Source: Brackiella oedipodis DSM 13743 (GTDB lineage: Bacteria > Pseudomonadota > Gammaproteobacteria > Burkholderiales > Burkholderiaceae_B). Taken from it: 64,000 bases of DNA. Shown piece by piece: positions 54,571 to 64,000 of the stretch. Made by a program: the position numbers and the translations under genes. Position 1 is the stretch's first letter; each line of letters begins with the position of its first letter. A model generated the notes under the pieces. It worked only from the letters and a program-made list of their open reading frames with translations. It did not search any database and was not told the DNA's origin. The stretch is taken from positions 62,001-126,000 of the forward strand of contig NZ_JHZJ01000009.1 in NCBI RefSeq assembly GCF_000621025.1, in the 5' to 3' direction.

Positions 54571-55242
54571 ATGAATTGCCAAAAAATAATGACTAGCTGG
54601 CAGCAGCGTTGTTTGGCGTTGTTGCTGATCTTGATGTTAGGCGCTTGCGCTAGCCAAGAACCCGCGACGCTGACCACGCAACAACAAGTATTTTCTGAAT
54701 GGCCATTACATGCCACAAATAAGACCTATACCATTGTAAATCTCAATGATTTGGATTTAGAACAAAAACAATATGCCAAGTTATTAGCGAACTATATGCC
54801 ACGCACAGGTCTAACACCGGCCGCTAAAGCCAGTCAGGCAGGTTTTGAAGTGTCTTTTAGTTATGGTAGCCAAGACAAACAAAGTCTAGTGCAAGATGTT
54901 TTGTATGATGAGCCGTTTATTTATCCGAGTATTTGGTATAGTGGTTGGCGCGGCCCCTTTTGGGGCGGTGGTTTTTATACCCAACCCCAAGTCATCACCC
55001 GCACGGTTGAATATCGGCGCTATCGTCTCCATATAACGATTACGGATGCCAAACACAAAAAAGCCGTTTACCAAAGTAATGTCATTACCGATTCAGACCG
55101 TCTAACCCTGAGCCAGGCGATGCCGTACCTGATGCTATCGGCCTTCAAAGATTTTCCGGCTGCTAATGGCAGTAGTCAATATATCCGACTTAATTTTTCA
55201 CTTTATGACACAAATCACGCAAACAATCACACCGACAATTAA
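54571..55242 (+). CDS. DUF4136-type lipoprotein
   Basis: 223 residues. A lipoprotein signal peptide (about 1-25) ends in the lipobox MLGAC; the Cys would be acylated, and the next residues (AS) do not signal inner-membrane retention, so outer-membrane location is likely. The body has a DUF4136-like layout with a YxxxRG-free aromatic stretch (SIWYSGWRGPFWGGGFY) and a beta-rich YRRYRLHITITDAKHKKAVYQ region. The function of the family is unknown. The gene overlaps the likely tldD start by 38 bases on the same strand. Confidence 0.8.
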   Translation: MNCQKIMTSWQQRCLALLLILMLGACASQEPATLTTQQQVFSEWPLHATNKTYTIVNLNDLDLEQKQYAKLLANYMPRTGLTPAAKASQAGFEVSFSYGSQDKQSLVQDVLYDEPFIYPSIWYSGWRGPFWGGGFYTQPQVITRTVEYRRYRLHITITDAKHKKAVYQSNVITDSDRLTLSQAMPYLMLSAFKDFPAANGSSQYIRLNFSLYDTNHANNHTDN

Positions 55243-56698
55243 TTTAGCGACCCCGACTGAGGATGCCTTGGCAACGGCCTCGACACTGTTATTAGCCCCA
55301 TGGGGCTTGCAAACGCACCATTTGGATCAAGCGCTCGCAGATATTTATAGTCATCATGTCGATTATGCGGATTTGTATTTTCAATATTCTCGCGCCGAGA
55401 GTTGGGCGCTCGAAGAGGGCATCGTTAAAGCAGGTAGTTTTGGGATTGAACAAGGTGTAGGCGTGCGTGCCGTCAGCGACGAAAAAACCGCCTTTGCTTA
55501 TTCCGATACCTTATCGCCTCAAGCCCTACAAGAAGCCGCCGCTGTGGTCAAAACCATTGGCCAAGCGGGAGCCAATGGGCAACAAAGAATCCTGACCCCA
55601 AGGGCTTTACAGGCACCCTCTTTATATCAAGCCATTGATCCTAGTAATAGCTTGGATGCAAGCCAAAAAGTGCAGTTACTCGAACGGCTTGAGGGCTTTG
55701 CCAAAAAAATGGATCCCAGGGTCATCCAAGTCATGGCGGGTTTAGCCATGGAGTATGAGGCTGTACTCATTGCTAATAGTCAAGGTCGCCTAGTGGCAGA
55801 TGTGCGTCCTTTGGTGCGTCTTTCGCTCACAGTCATCGCCGAAAAAAATGGTCGCCGTGAGACGGGGGTTGCAGGTGGTGGTGGCCGCTTTGATTTGGCC
55901 TATTTTGATGATGCCAAACTCAAGGAGTATGCACAGCAGGCCGTGCGTTCAGCACTGATTAACCTCGAAGCCCGACCAGCGCCAGCGGGTCAAATGCCAG
56001 TGGTCTTGGGCAATGGATGGCCAGGTATTTTGATTCATGAAGCGGTGGGTCATGGTCTTGAAGGCGATTTTAATCGCAAAGGTTCCAGCGTGTTTTCTGG
56101 ACAAATTGGCCAGCGCGTAGCAGCCAAAGGCGTCACCGTGGTCGATGATGGCAGTATTGCGCAACGCCGCGGTTCGCTCAACATCGACGATGAAGGTAAT
56201 CCGACGCAACGTAACGTCCTGATCGAAGACGGTATTCTCAAAGGCTATATGCAAGATACCCTTAACGCTCGTCTCATGAACTTGCCAGTGACCGGTAACG
56301 GCCGGCGTCAATCCTTTGCGCATTTACCGATGCCGCGAATGACCAACACTTATATGATGTCTGGCGAGCACGATCCACAAGAAATCATTGAGTCAATTGA
56401 CAATGGTCTTTATGCCGTCAATTTTGGTGGAGGTCAGGTTGATATTACAAGTGGCAAGTTTGTCTTCTCGGCTTCCGAAGCCTACAAAGTAGAAAACGGT
56501 AAAATTCTCTATCCAGTAAAGGGCGCCACCCTTATTGGTAGTGGCCTAGAGGCCATGAACCAGGTCAAAATGGTGGGAAATGATATGGCCTTAGATACGG
56601 GGGTAGGGACTTGTGGTAAAGAAGGTCAAAGTGTGGTGGTTGGCGTGGGTTCGCCGACGCTGCGTATCGATGGCCTAACCGTTGGCGGTACCGCCTAG
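55205..56698 (+). CDS. tldD: Metalloprotease TldD
   Basis: 497 residues. TldD works with TldE (PmbA) as a zinc endopeptidase that degrades unfolded or modified peptides such as microcins. The zinc motif is HEAVGHGLEGD (HExxxH); SFGIEQGVGVRAV and the C-terminal GVGTCGKEGQSVVVGVGSPTLR match the family. Although the frame is open from 55166, ATG 55205 gives the standard length; both starts lie inside the preceding lipoprotein gene. No pmbA is seen in the window. Confidence 0.95.
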   Translation: MTQITQTITPTINLATPTEDALATASTLLLAPWGLQTHHLDQALADIYSHHVDYADLYFQYSRAESWALEEGIVKAGSFGIEQGVGVRAVSDEKTAFAYSDTLSPQALQEAAAVVKTIGQAGANGQQRILTPRALQAPSLYQAIDPSNSLDASQKVQLLERLEGFAKKMDPRVIQVMAGLAMEYEAVLIANSQGRLVADVRPLVRLSLTVIAEKNGRRETGVAGGGGRFDLAYFDDAKLKEYAQQAVRSALINLEARPAPAGQMPVVLGNGWPGILIHEAVGHGLEGDFNRKGSSVFSGQIGQRVAAKGVTVVDDGSIAQRRGSLNIDDEGNPTQRNVLIEDGILKGYMQDTLNARLMNLPVTGNGRRQSFAHLPMPRMTNTYMMSGEHDPQEIIESIDNGLYAVNFGGGQVDITSGKFVFSASEAYKVENGKILYPVKGATLIGSGLEAMNQVKMVGNDMALDTGVGTCGKEGQSVVVGVGSPTLRIDGLTVGGTA

Positions 56699-56797
56699 CT
56701 CGTCGCCACCCTGGGTAATTGTGCGCAAATGGCTACAAAGCACACAAAAAATCCTGTAAAAACTAGTATTTCACAAAAATTGTGCTAGGATTAAATC

Positions 56798-56878
56798 ATG
56801 AATAAGCTTGCAGTGTTTGTCTTTTATTTTTTTAGTTTTTCAATGCCATGTGCGGAGAAAAGGACAACACTTGCTTAG
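56798..56878 (+). CDS. Phe/Tyr-rich leader peptide of the DAHP synthase gene
   Basis: A 26-codon open frame, ATG 56798 to TAG 56876-56878, with AGGA (56787-56790) eight bases upstream. Residues 6-14 read V-F-V-F-Y-F-F-S-F: five Phe codons (positions 7, 9, 11, 12, 14) and one Tyr codon. Such clustering is typical of attenuator leaders (for example pheL). It is followed by competing antiterminator and terminator hairpins and then by a type I DAHP synthase gene, so Phe-tRNA supply should govern read-through. Confidence 0.82.
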   Translation: MNKLAVFVFYFFSFSMPCAEKRTTLA

Positions 56879-56923
56879 CTAACCCAAATCCTTAAAAGCC
56901 GCCAAGACCACTGGCGGCTTTTT
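56852..56923 (+). promoter_or_regulatory. Transcription attenuator upstream of DAHP synthase
   Basis: Terminator: AAAAGCCGCCA (56893-56903) pairs with TGGCGGCTTTT (56911-56921) and ends in a T-run. Antiterminator: AAGGA (56860-56864) with TCCTT (56888-56892), plus GCGG (56852-56855) with CCGC (56898-56901), which uses the 5' arm of the terminator. A ribosome stalled at the Phe codons (56816-56839) leaves 56852-56864 free for the antiterminator, whereas one reaching the stop at 56876 covers it. Confidence 0.78.
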
Positions 56924-56941
56924 TAGTTTTTGATCACAAGA

Positions 56942-56961
56942 GGGTGGGGCTAAAGCCACCC
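56942..56961 (+). promoter_or_regulatory. Hairpin just upstream of the DAHP synthase ribosome-binding site
   Basis: GGGTGG pairs with CCACCC around GGCTAAAG. It ends about ten bases before GGAG (56971-56974), the Shine-Dalgarno of the GTG start at 56982. It could protect the 5' end of the read-through transcript or tune translation. Confidence 0.4.
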
Positions 56962-56981
56962 ATCACAAGAGGAGAAAGCAG

Positions 56982-58042
56982 GTGTCGTATAATACCGATG
57001 ATAATCGTATCCAAGAAATTCGCGAGCTCAGTCCGCCATCCCATTTAATCAGAGAGTTTCCTTGTACCCCAGAAGTATCTAATGTGGTGCACAATGCTAG
57101 ACAAGCCATACATAATATCTTGCACGATCAAGACGATAGGCTTGTGATCGTGATTGGTCCATGCTCTATTCATGACCCCAAAGCCGCGCTTGAGTATGCA
57201 GATCTGCTCCAAAAAGCCCGCCAGACTTATCAAAATGAACTAGAAATCATTATGCGGGTGTACTTCGAAAAACCCCGCACTACCGTCGGTTGGAAAGGTC
57301 TGATTAATGACCCAGATTTAGACAAAAGCTTCAATATCAATAAAGGCTTACGAACGGCTCGTGATTTATTGGTTAAAATTAACCAAAAGGGCTTACCAGC
57401 GGGTTCAGAGTATTTAGATATGATTTCGCCACAATACATTGCGGACTTGATTTCTTGGGGCGCCATTGGTGCGCGTACCACAGAGAGTCAAGTGCATCGA
57501 GAACTGGCCTCCGGTTTATCGTGTCCTGTGGGTTTCAAAAACGGCACAAACGGTGACACTAAGATTGCCATTGATGCCATTAAAGCCGCCTCACAACCGC
57601 ACAATTTCTTGTCTGTCACCAAGGGCGGTCATTCTGCGATTGTCAAAACCAAGGGGAATGAAGATTGTCATATCATTCTGCGGGGCGGTAAGCAGCCGAA
57701 TTACCAGGCCGAGTTTGTGGCGAGTGCCGTGCAGGATCTACAAAATGCCAAGGTCAAAAGCAAACTCATGATCGATACTAGCCATGCTAATAGCTCCAAA
57801 AAGCCTGAGAATCAGCCCTTGGTGGCCGCCGATATCGCGCAGCAAATCGCCAATGGTGATCCACATATTTGTGGTGTCATGATCGAAAGTCATTTGGTGG
57901 CGGGTCGTCAGGATCATATTGAAGGCGAGCCTTTGGTATACGGCCAGAGTATTACGGACGGCTGTATCGATTGGGCCACCTCAGAACAAGTATTAGCGCA
58001 GTTGGCGCAAGCCGTCAAAGAGCGCAGAACCAAAAGTAAGGT

Positions 58043-58046
<4 letters not shown>
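56982..58046 (+). CDS. aroG: 3-deoxy-7-phosphoheptulonate synthase (type I, AroG/F/H-like)
   Basis: 354 residues; condenses PEP with erythrose 4-phosphate in the first step of aromatic amino-acid synthesis. Conserved blocks are [51 protein letters not shown] and [14 protein letters not shown]. The start is GTG 56982 with GGAG upstream. A Phe-rich leader peptide and attenuator precede it, suggesting control by phenylalanine supply and perhaps a Phe-sensitive isozyme; the feedback ligand itself is not decided from sequence. Its last four bases overlap the mnmA start (ATGA). Confidence 0.95.
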
Positions 58047-60558
<2,512 letters not shown>

Positions 60559-60574
60559 ACCCTGTGTTTACCTC

Positions 60575-60618
60575 AAAAAAAACCGCTAAGATGTATGCCA
60601 CACCTTAGCGGTTTTTTT
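60575..60618. terminator. Bidirectional terminator after purB
   Basis: AAAAAAAACCGCTAAG pairs with CTTAGCGGTTTTTTT around a 13-base loop, serving purB (plus) and the cytochrome b561-like gene (minus). Confidence 0.93.
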
Positions 60619-60631
60619 GTAGCTTGCGCCT

Positions 60632-61390
60632 TTACATATAACGACCAATGTATTTAAAAGGCACGGCTTGACTTAAGGTATCGACCTCACCAAGTGTCGT
60701 GAGCCAATACACAAATAAGGCACAGCAAGCCAGCGCAATAATAGCTTTGACAAAGAGCTTGGGTTCGTGCGTAACGTCCAGACAGGCCACGCTAATTTCG
60801 TTGATCATTAAGACCCTGCCCGTAAAGAACGGCCGGATCACCCGTAGCTTATGTTTGAACAAAAAGATAGAAAAAATTGTCATGTGAATGACGACGACAA
60901 GCAGCGCGGCACAACCAGAAACAAAATGCAAAAGATTAATGGAATCTTGCCAACCTTCGGGGAGATGATGACTGAGAATGCCTTTGTAGGCGTCTGGGAT
61001 ATAGATTAAGAAATCAGTCGCTGACCACAATAATAACAGCACGAGAATCATCACAATCGAGAGACCCGCGAGAGGATTATGACCAAAGCGATGGTATTTT
61101 TTGCTCATCACAAATTCATAAATGGCCTTAGGACTCTTTAGGAATTGTTGAAAGCGCGCATAATAGGTGCCAATAAAGCCCCACACAATACGAAATAGTA
61201 CTAAAGTTAGGACGGCATAGATGCTGCGCCGATGCCAGCTATCAAATAGTTCTTGTTGGGACTCCTGTCCATATAGCAGGCCTTGCATACTAAAAATGGC
61301 TAGCAGAGTGGCAATGAACAAAAGCCAGTTACAGATACGCGTTGGCCAATCCCAAATATTAACTGTACTGAGCTTGTCTTTTTTGAACAT
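60632..61390 (-). CDS. Cytochrome b561-like membrane protein lacking the first heme histidine
   Basis: 252 residues and about five to six helices. The family layout is evident: WDWPTRICNWLLF, HRRSIYAVLTLVLFRIVWGFIGTYYARF in order, GHNPLAGLS, and LHFVSGCAALLVVVIHM. In family members the first motif is WDxPTRxxHW, where His is a heme ligand; here Asn 21 takes its place. The later histidines are kept. It may bind fewer hemes or act as an apoprotein partner. I chose ATG 61390 from family N-termini; the open frame reaches 61522, and neither start has a good ribosome-binding site. Confidence 0.72.
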   Translation of the reverse strand: MFKKDKLSTVNIWDWPTRICNWLLFIATLLAIFSMQGLLYGQESQQELFDSWHRRSIYAVLTLVLFRIVWGFIGTYYARFQQFLKSPKAIYEFVMSKKYHRFGHNPLAGLSIVMILVLLLLWSATDFLIYIPDAYKGILSHHLPEGWQDSINLLHFVSGCAALLVVVIHMTIFSIFLFKHKLRVIRPFFTGRVLMINEISVACLDVTHEPKLFVKAIIALACCALFVYWLTTLGEVDTLSQAVPFKYIGRYM

Positions 61391-61606
61391 GATCGAATGA
61401 GAATTTAAAAACGATTTAACATTATAAATTATAGGTTTGCTGCCTACATTAACCAACCGTAATTTACATAAAGGCAACAGGCGCGTATTTTGAGAGCGTA
61501 GATTTTTCCAATTGCGAGTCATGAGTGAAATTTTTCACATAGGGGCTAGGGATAACGTTAAACTTTTATAATTAGTTCTTTTATAGATGAAGGGGTCATT
61601 GGCTTT

Positions 61607-62176
61607 ATGGATTTGCAATCGTTGAATGTCAAGCTGTTACAGCGAGTGGGCAGCTTAGGTTTAATACTCGCTCTAGCGGCTTGTGCCTCGTCTCCAGCCA
61701 AGAATCCAGTCAAACATAAGGTCCGCAAAGAGGTGCCTCGAGTGGCCTTTGATGCCTCACAAATCAAGGCCGGCTCCGAAAAAACCATGCTCGTGGGCTT
61801 GGCCTATATCCTAGAAGGCACCACCCACGTACGCCATGCGTCCAACATTGATGTCGTACTTAATCCTGTGACTGAGAGCAGCACACAATGGTTTAACGAG
61901 GTCTGTCACAAAGGTCGTGTCCTGGAAGGTGAGGGTGAGGCGGCGTATCGTCAACATATCTACACCACCAAAACCAATGAATACGGTCAATATGTGTTCT
62001 TGGATGTGCCCGTTGGGGAGTATTATCTGACCAGTCGCATGTATTGGTTTGATACCAAACCGATGAGTGGTCCAGTGCAGTATGGTGGATTGGTAGCCAA
62101 AAAACTCAAACTAGAGTCTGGCCCCAATACCATCAATATCACCTCTGATGATCGCTGTCCAATGTATTATCACTAG
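61607..62176 (+). CDS. Lipoprotein with carboxypeptidase-regulatory-like beta domain
   Basis: 189 residues. The lipoprotein signal peptide ends in the lipobox LALAAC (Cys about 27). The mature part has a pattern typical of Cna-B/carboxypeptidase-regulatory beta-sandwiches: a central TKTNEYGQYVFLDVPVGEYYLTSRMYWFD split into strands, then GGLVAKKLKLESGPNTINI. Two cysteines (EVCHKG and DDRCPM) may form a disulfide. The function is unknown. It is the first of three consecutive lipoprotein genes on this strand, each apparently with its own promoter. Confidence 0.78.
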   Translation: MDLQSLNVKLLQRVGSLGLILALAACASSPAKNPVKHKVRKEVPRVAFDASQIKAGSEKTMLVGLAYILEGTTHVRHASNIDVVLNPVTESSTQWFNEVCHKGRVLEGEGEAAYRQHIYTTKTNEYGQYVFLDVPVGEYYLTSRMYWFDTKPMSGPVQYGGLVAKKLKLESGPNTINITSDDRCPMYYH

Positions 62177-62232
62177 TTAAGTATTTGCTTTAAGAGTTAA
62201 TCATAAGTGAGTGTAAATATTAGCAAAATGGC

Positions 62233-62262
62233 TTGATTATTGAAACTTTGGCTTATTACAAT
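62233..62262 (+). promoter_or_regulatory. Candidate sigma-70 promoter of the lipoprotein gene at 62302
   Basis: TTGATT (62233-62238), 18-base spacer, TACAAT (62257-62262). The ATG follows 39 bases later, with AAGGTAA just upstream. Confidence 0.5.
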
Positions 62263-62301
62263 AGAGAGCGTTTATCAACATATTTATAAGGTAACCATTT
62301 T

Positions 62302-62850
62302 ATGAACAAAATGCGTATTGCAACGCTGACAGGCGTAGCCTTGTTGTCTTTGAGTTTGAGTGCATGTTCTATTTTCCATCGCGGAGAATCAGGTCACAAA
62401 CACGTCACTTCGCTCCAAAAATACAAAGAAGCACGCGCCGGTAACAATCCTGAGCGCTTAGTCATTCAGTCTCGTGACAATAATAATTTTGTCATCTATA
62501 TGGGTAGCCTCACTGCCAAAAAGGGCAAAAAAAATCAAGGCCAAACGCTCGATGTGGCTGGTAAAACCTATCACACGTCTAATTTGAACATTCCATTACA
62601 CGAGATTAAACGCCCGTTTGTTGCCAAGACGAATGACGGCAAACCTGCCTTGGCTTTACGACTTAAGCCAGAAGCTGTGAGCAAATTACAACAAGCCCGC
62701 AAACAAGGTTACACCGTGATTTTGGCCAGCCTCAATAACTCTGTATTCTCTGAAGTCAATGGCGCAGGCGCCAACTTAGCGGATGGTGTGTTATTATTCC
62801 CAATGCCTACACTCGTTAGCGCGAGGGATGCAGCAGACGCCTTACGTTAA
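62302..62850 (+). CDS. Lipoprotein with SecD P1-head-like domain (copy 1)
   Basis: 182 residues. The lipobox is LSLSAC (Cys about 22). The second half (about 105-180: AKTNDGKPALALRLKPEAVSKL, a central beta segment, then LFPMPTLVSARDAADALR) resembles the P1 head subdomain of SecD, where a dG.p.l.l.L...g..kl pattern is followed by the S-x-x-x-A-x-x-L helix. This match is by eye and tentative. The gene to the right encodes a related lipoprotein. Its role may be in the envelope, but SecD-like function is not implied. Confidence 0.65.
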   Translation: MNKMRIATLTGVALLSLSLSACSIFHRGESGHKHVTSLQKYKEARAGNNPERLVIQSRDNNNFVIYMGSLTAKKGKKNQGQTLDVAGKTYHTSNLNIPLHEIKRPFVAKTNDGKPALALRLKPEAVSKLQQARKQGYTVILASLNNSVFSEVNGAGANLADGVLLFPMPTLVSARDAADALR

Positions 62851-62897
62851 TAAGTGAATTATTATTCCAGTATTAGGTACTTTACTGTAGCTAAAAT

Positions 62898-62927
62898 TTG
62901 ACAACAGACTACATAACTGGGTATAAA
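62898..62927 (+). promoter_or_regulatory. Strong sigma-70 promoter of the lipoprotein gene at 62990
   Basis: TTGACA (perfect -35, 62898-62903), 18-base spacer, TATAAA (62922-62927). This fits the highly biased codon use of the downstream gene and suggests an abundant product. Confidence 0.65.
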
Positions 62928-62989
62928 TACTGCATAATACGGTTTACGTAGATCGTAATAGTTTTCAAACCATAGAAGGAAATTTTTTC

Positions 62990-63517
62990 ATGAAATTATC
63001 TCGCAAATTAGCATTACTAGCTTTACCTTTAGCATTAGCGGTTACTGGTTGTGCTAACCACAATCACCATCACGATTCTGACGCTGCTGCAGCTCAAACT
63101 GTTCAAGCCGCTGACTTACAAGTTTTCCAAGCGTCTAACACTGCAGTACAAGGCTTCCGTCCTGTAAAAATTTCTGAGAAACAAACTATCTACGTTTCTC
63201 AAGCGCCAGTTTTCTCTCGCGCTCAAGTGACCGATGTTAACTTGGCTCAAGACCAACAAGGCCGTTCTTTCGTAGTCCTAACGCTTGATCCAGCAGCTCA
63301 ACAAGCACTTTCTAAAGTACCTAATACTCGTGGTTACGTGACGCTAGTAGGCGGTCAAGTGGCTTCACTCAGCGGTACTCGCCAAAACAACAACTTCTTG
63401 TTGCAAACTCGCAGCCCACAAGTTTCTTCAGCAATCGTTAGCTCTGTCTTCCCACAAAAAGCAGCAGCTATCGCTAACAGCGCTAATGCGACTAACGCTA
63501 CCAACGCTAAGAAATAA
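62990..63517 (+). CDS. Abundant lipoprotein with SecD P1-head-like domain (copy 2)
   Basis: 175 residues. The lipobox is AVTGC (Cys about 21), followed by a His-rich stretch (NHNHHHD). The core (about 75-150: FSRAQVTDVNLAQDQQGRSF, LTLDPAAQQALSKV, RGYVTLVGGQVASL) follows the SecD P1-head layout, and the C-terminus ends in an Ala/Asn-rich repeat (ANATNATNAKK). A strong promoter, an AAGGAAA ribosome-binding site and codon choice like that of acpP point to high expression. It differs from the protein at 62302-62850 but appears to share its fold. Confidence 0.72.
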   Translation: MKLSRKLALLALPLALAVTGCANHNHHHDSDAAAAQTVQAADLQVFQASNTAVQGFRPVKISEKQTIYVSQAPVFSRAQVTDVNLAQDQQGRSFVVLTLDPAAQQALSKVPNTRGYVTLVGGQVASLSGTRQNNNFLLQTRSPQVSSAIVSSVFPQKAAAIANSANATNATNAKK

Positions 63518-63586
63518 ACACAATATGTTTGTGCGCATTGCACGATTGACTAAGTCGATCAGGTGCAATGCCGCTTTCAAGGCTTC

Positions 63587-63620
63587 AGGCACGTTTACCT
63601 AGTAAACGTGCCTTTATTTT
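63587..63620 (+). terminator. Intrinsic terminator after the lipoprotein gene
   Basis: AGGCACGTTTAC (63587-63598) pairs with GTAAACGTGCCT (63602-63613), followed by TTATTTTTAA. A 12-bp perfect stem with a three-base loop. Confidence 0.93.
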
Positions 63621-63643
63621 TAACTAAAACAAGGGGAGGTCAA

Positions 63644-64000
63644 ATGCAGTATTTTGCGCTTAGGTTTTTGGTGTTTGGCATTGTGATTGTCCTAACACCT
63701 ATTTTCTTTATCTTGGCGGCTGTGTCATCCAATGTGTGGTGGGTATTTGCCATAATTACCCTCGCACTATCGCTGGTGGGTATTTGGGATTTAATCCAAC
63801 CCAACCACTCGGTACGCCGTAACTATCCTGTCATCGGTAATTTGCGTTTTATCTTTGAGGCGATTCGCCCAGAAATTCGTCAATATTTCATCGAAAGCGA
63901 CGAAGACAATTTACCTTTTTCTCGTGAAGAGCGCAGCATCGTATATCAACGTGCCAAACAGCAAATCGATAAACGTCCTTTCGGTACCATCGAAAATGTG
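63644..64000 (+). CDS. FMN-binding glutamate synthase family protein (N-terminal part)
   Basis: 119 codons up to the window edge. A GGGGAGG ribosome-binding site lies just before ATG 63644. Two hydrophobic helices (about 8-27 and 32-48) precede the diagnostic block QPNHSVRRNYPVIGNLRFIF in which the start of the GltB-like domain is recognised, then EAIRPEIRQYFIESDEDNLPFSREERSIVYQRAK, given here in order. Membrane-anchored relatives (YerD-like) bind FMN and an iron-sulfur cluster; their substrate is not known. The rest of the gene lies outside the window. Confidence 0.9.
   Translation, partial: MQYFALRFLVFGIVIVLTPIFFILAAVSSNVWWVFAIITLALSLVGIWDLIQPNHSVRRNYPVIGNLRFIFEAIRPEIRQYFIESDEDNLPFSREERSIVYQRAKQQIDKRPFGTIENV

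Overview
The window is an ordinary stretch of betaproteobacterial chromosome. The gene order fits Burkholderiales, most probably an Alcaligenaceae relative of moderate GC content (somewhat under half by eye) such as the Paenalcaligenes/Oligella/Pelistega group. The best evidence is the run rne<>rluC, RsmI-like/maf/DUF177/rpmF/plsX/fabHDG/acpP/fabF/rpoE/rseAB/degP/lepA/lepB/rnc/era/recO, a long syntenic block that I associate with Bordetella and its relatives. I see no tRNA, rRNA, CRISPR array, insertion sequence, prophage or integration site.

Layout. Positions 1-865 hold the first five codons of RNase E (minus strand) and its long structured leader. 865-3260 carry rluC, a HAD phosphatase and an MsrQ-like membrane protein. 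3329-4629 carry an RsmI-like methyltransferase and a first Maf protein on the minus strand. 4703-11639 are the DUF177/rpmF/fatty-acid synthesis cluster. 11632-16019 are the envelope-stress sigma-E locus (small membrane protein, rpoE, rseA, rseB, degP). 16101-21084 are lepA/lepB/rnc/era/recO, mostly with overlapping genes. 21158-21912 is a yybP-ykoY type manganese riboswitch with its UPF0016 exporter. 21982-27452 carry a Bax-inhibitor-1 protein, pepA/holC/DUF2486-like, lptF and cysB. 27627-28315 is a small unit with a Fur-box-like site. 28557-34738 carry an NlpC/P60 hydrolase, ETF-quinone oxidoreductase, scoAB and an M24 peptidase. 34905-40824 carry DUF423, ribosomal protein genes (L33, L28, L31), a MATE transporter, a GT39-type glycosyltransferase and radC. 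40905-48105 carry slpA/ispH, the purD/nadD/rsfS/rlmH/maf run, yebC and a HerA-like ATPase. 48139-55242 carry a MarR regulator with a divergent quinone oxidoreductase, a preQ1-riboswitch-controlled queuosine-precursor transporter, fbp, pepN and a DUF4136 lipoprotein. 55205-60558 carry tldD, a Phe-rich leader peptide with attenuator, DAHP synthase, mnmA and purB. 60632-64000 carry a cytochrome b561-like protein, three lipoproteins and the start of an FMN-binding glutamate-synthase-family protein.

The most informative observations are regulatory: (1) a 26-codon Phe/Tyr-rich leader peptide with mutually exclusive terminator and antiterminator helices ahead of the DAHP synthase gene; (2) a compact preQ1-I riboswitch that would sequester the ribosome-binding site of a YhhQ-family transporter; (3) a yybP-ykoY manganese riboswitch ahead of a UPF0016 exporter; (4) a Fur-like box over the promoter of a small DUF2325 protein. 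On the protein side, two membrane proteins belong to heme-binding families but lack expected heme-ligand histidines, and two consecutive lipoproteins appear to carry a SecD P1-head-like domain. I found no clearly undescribed multi-gene system; most of the window is core genome.
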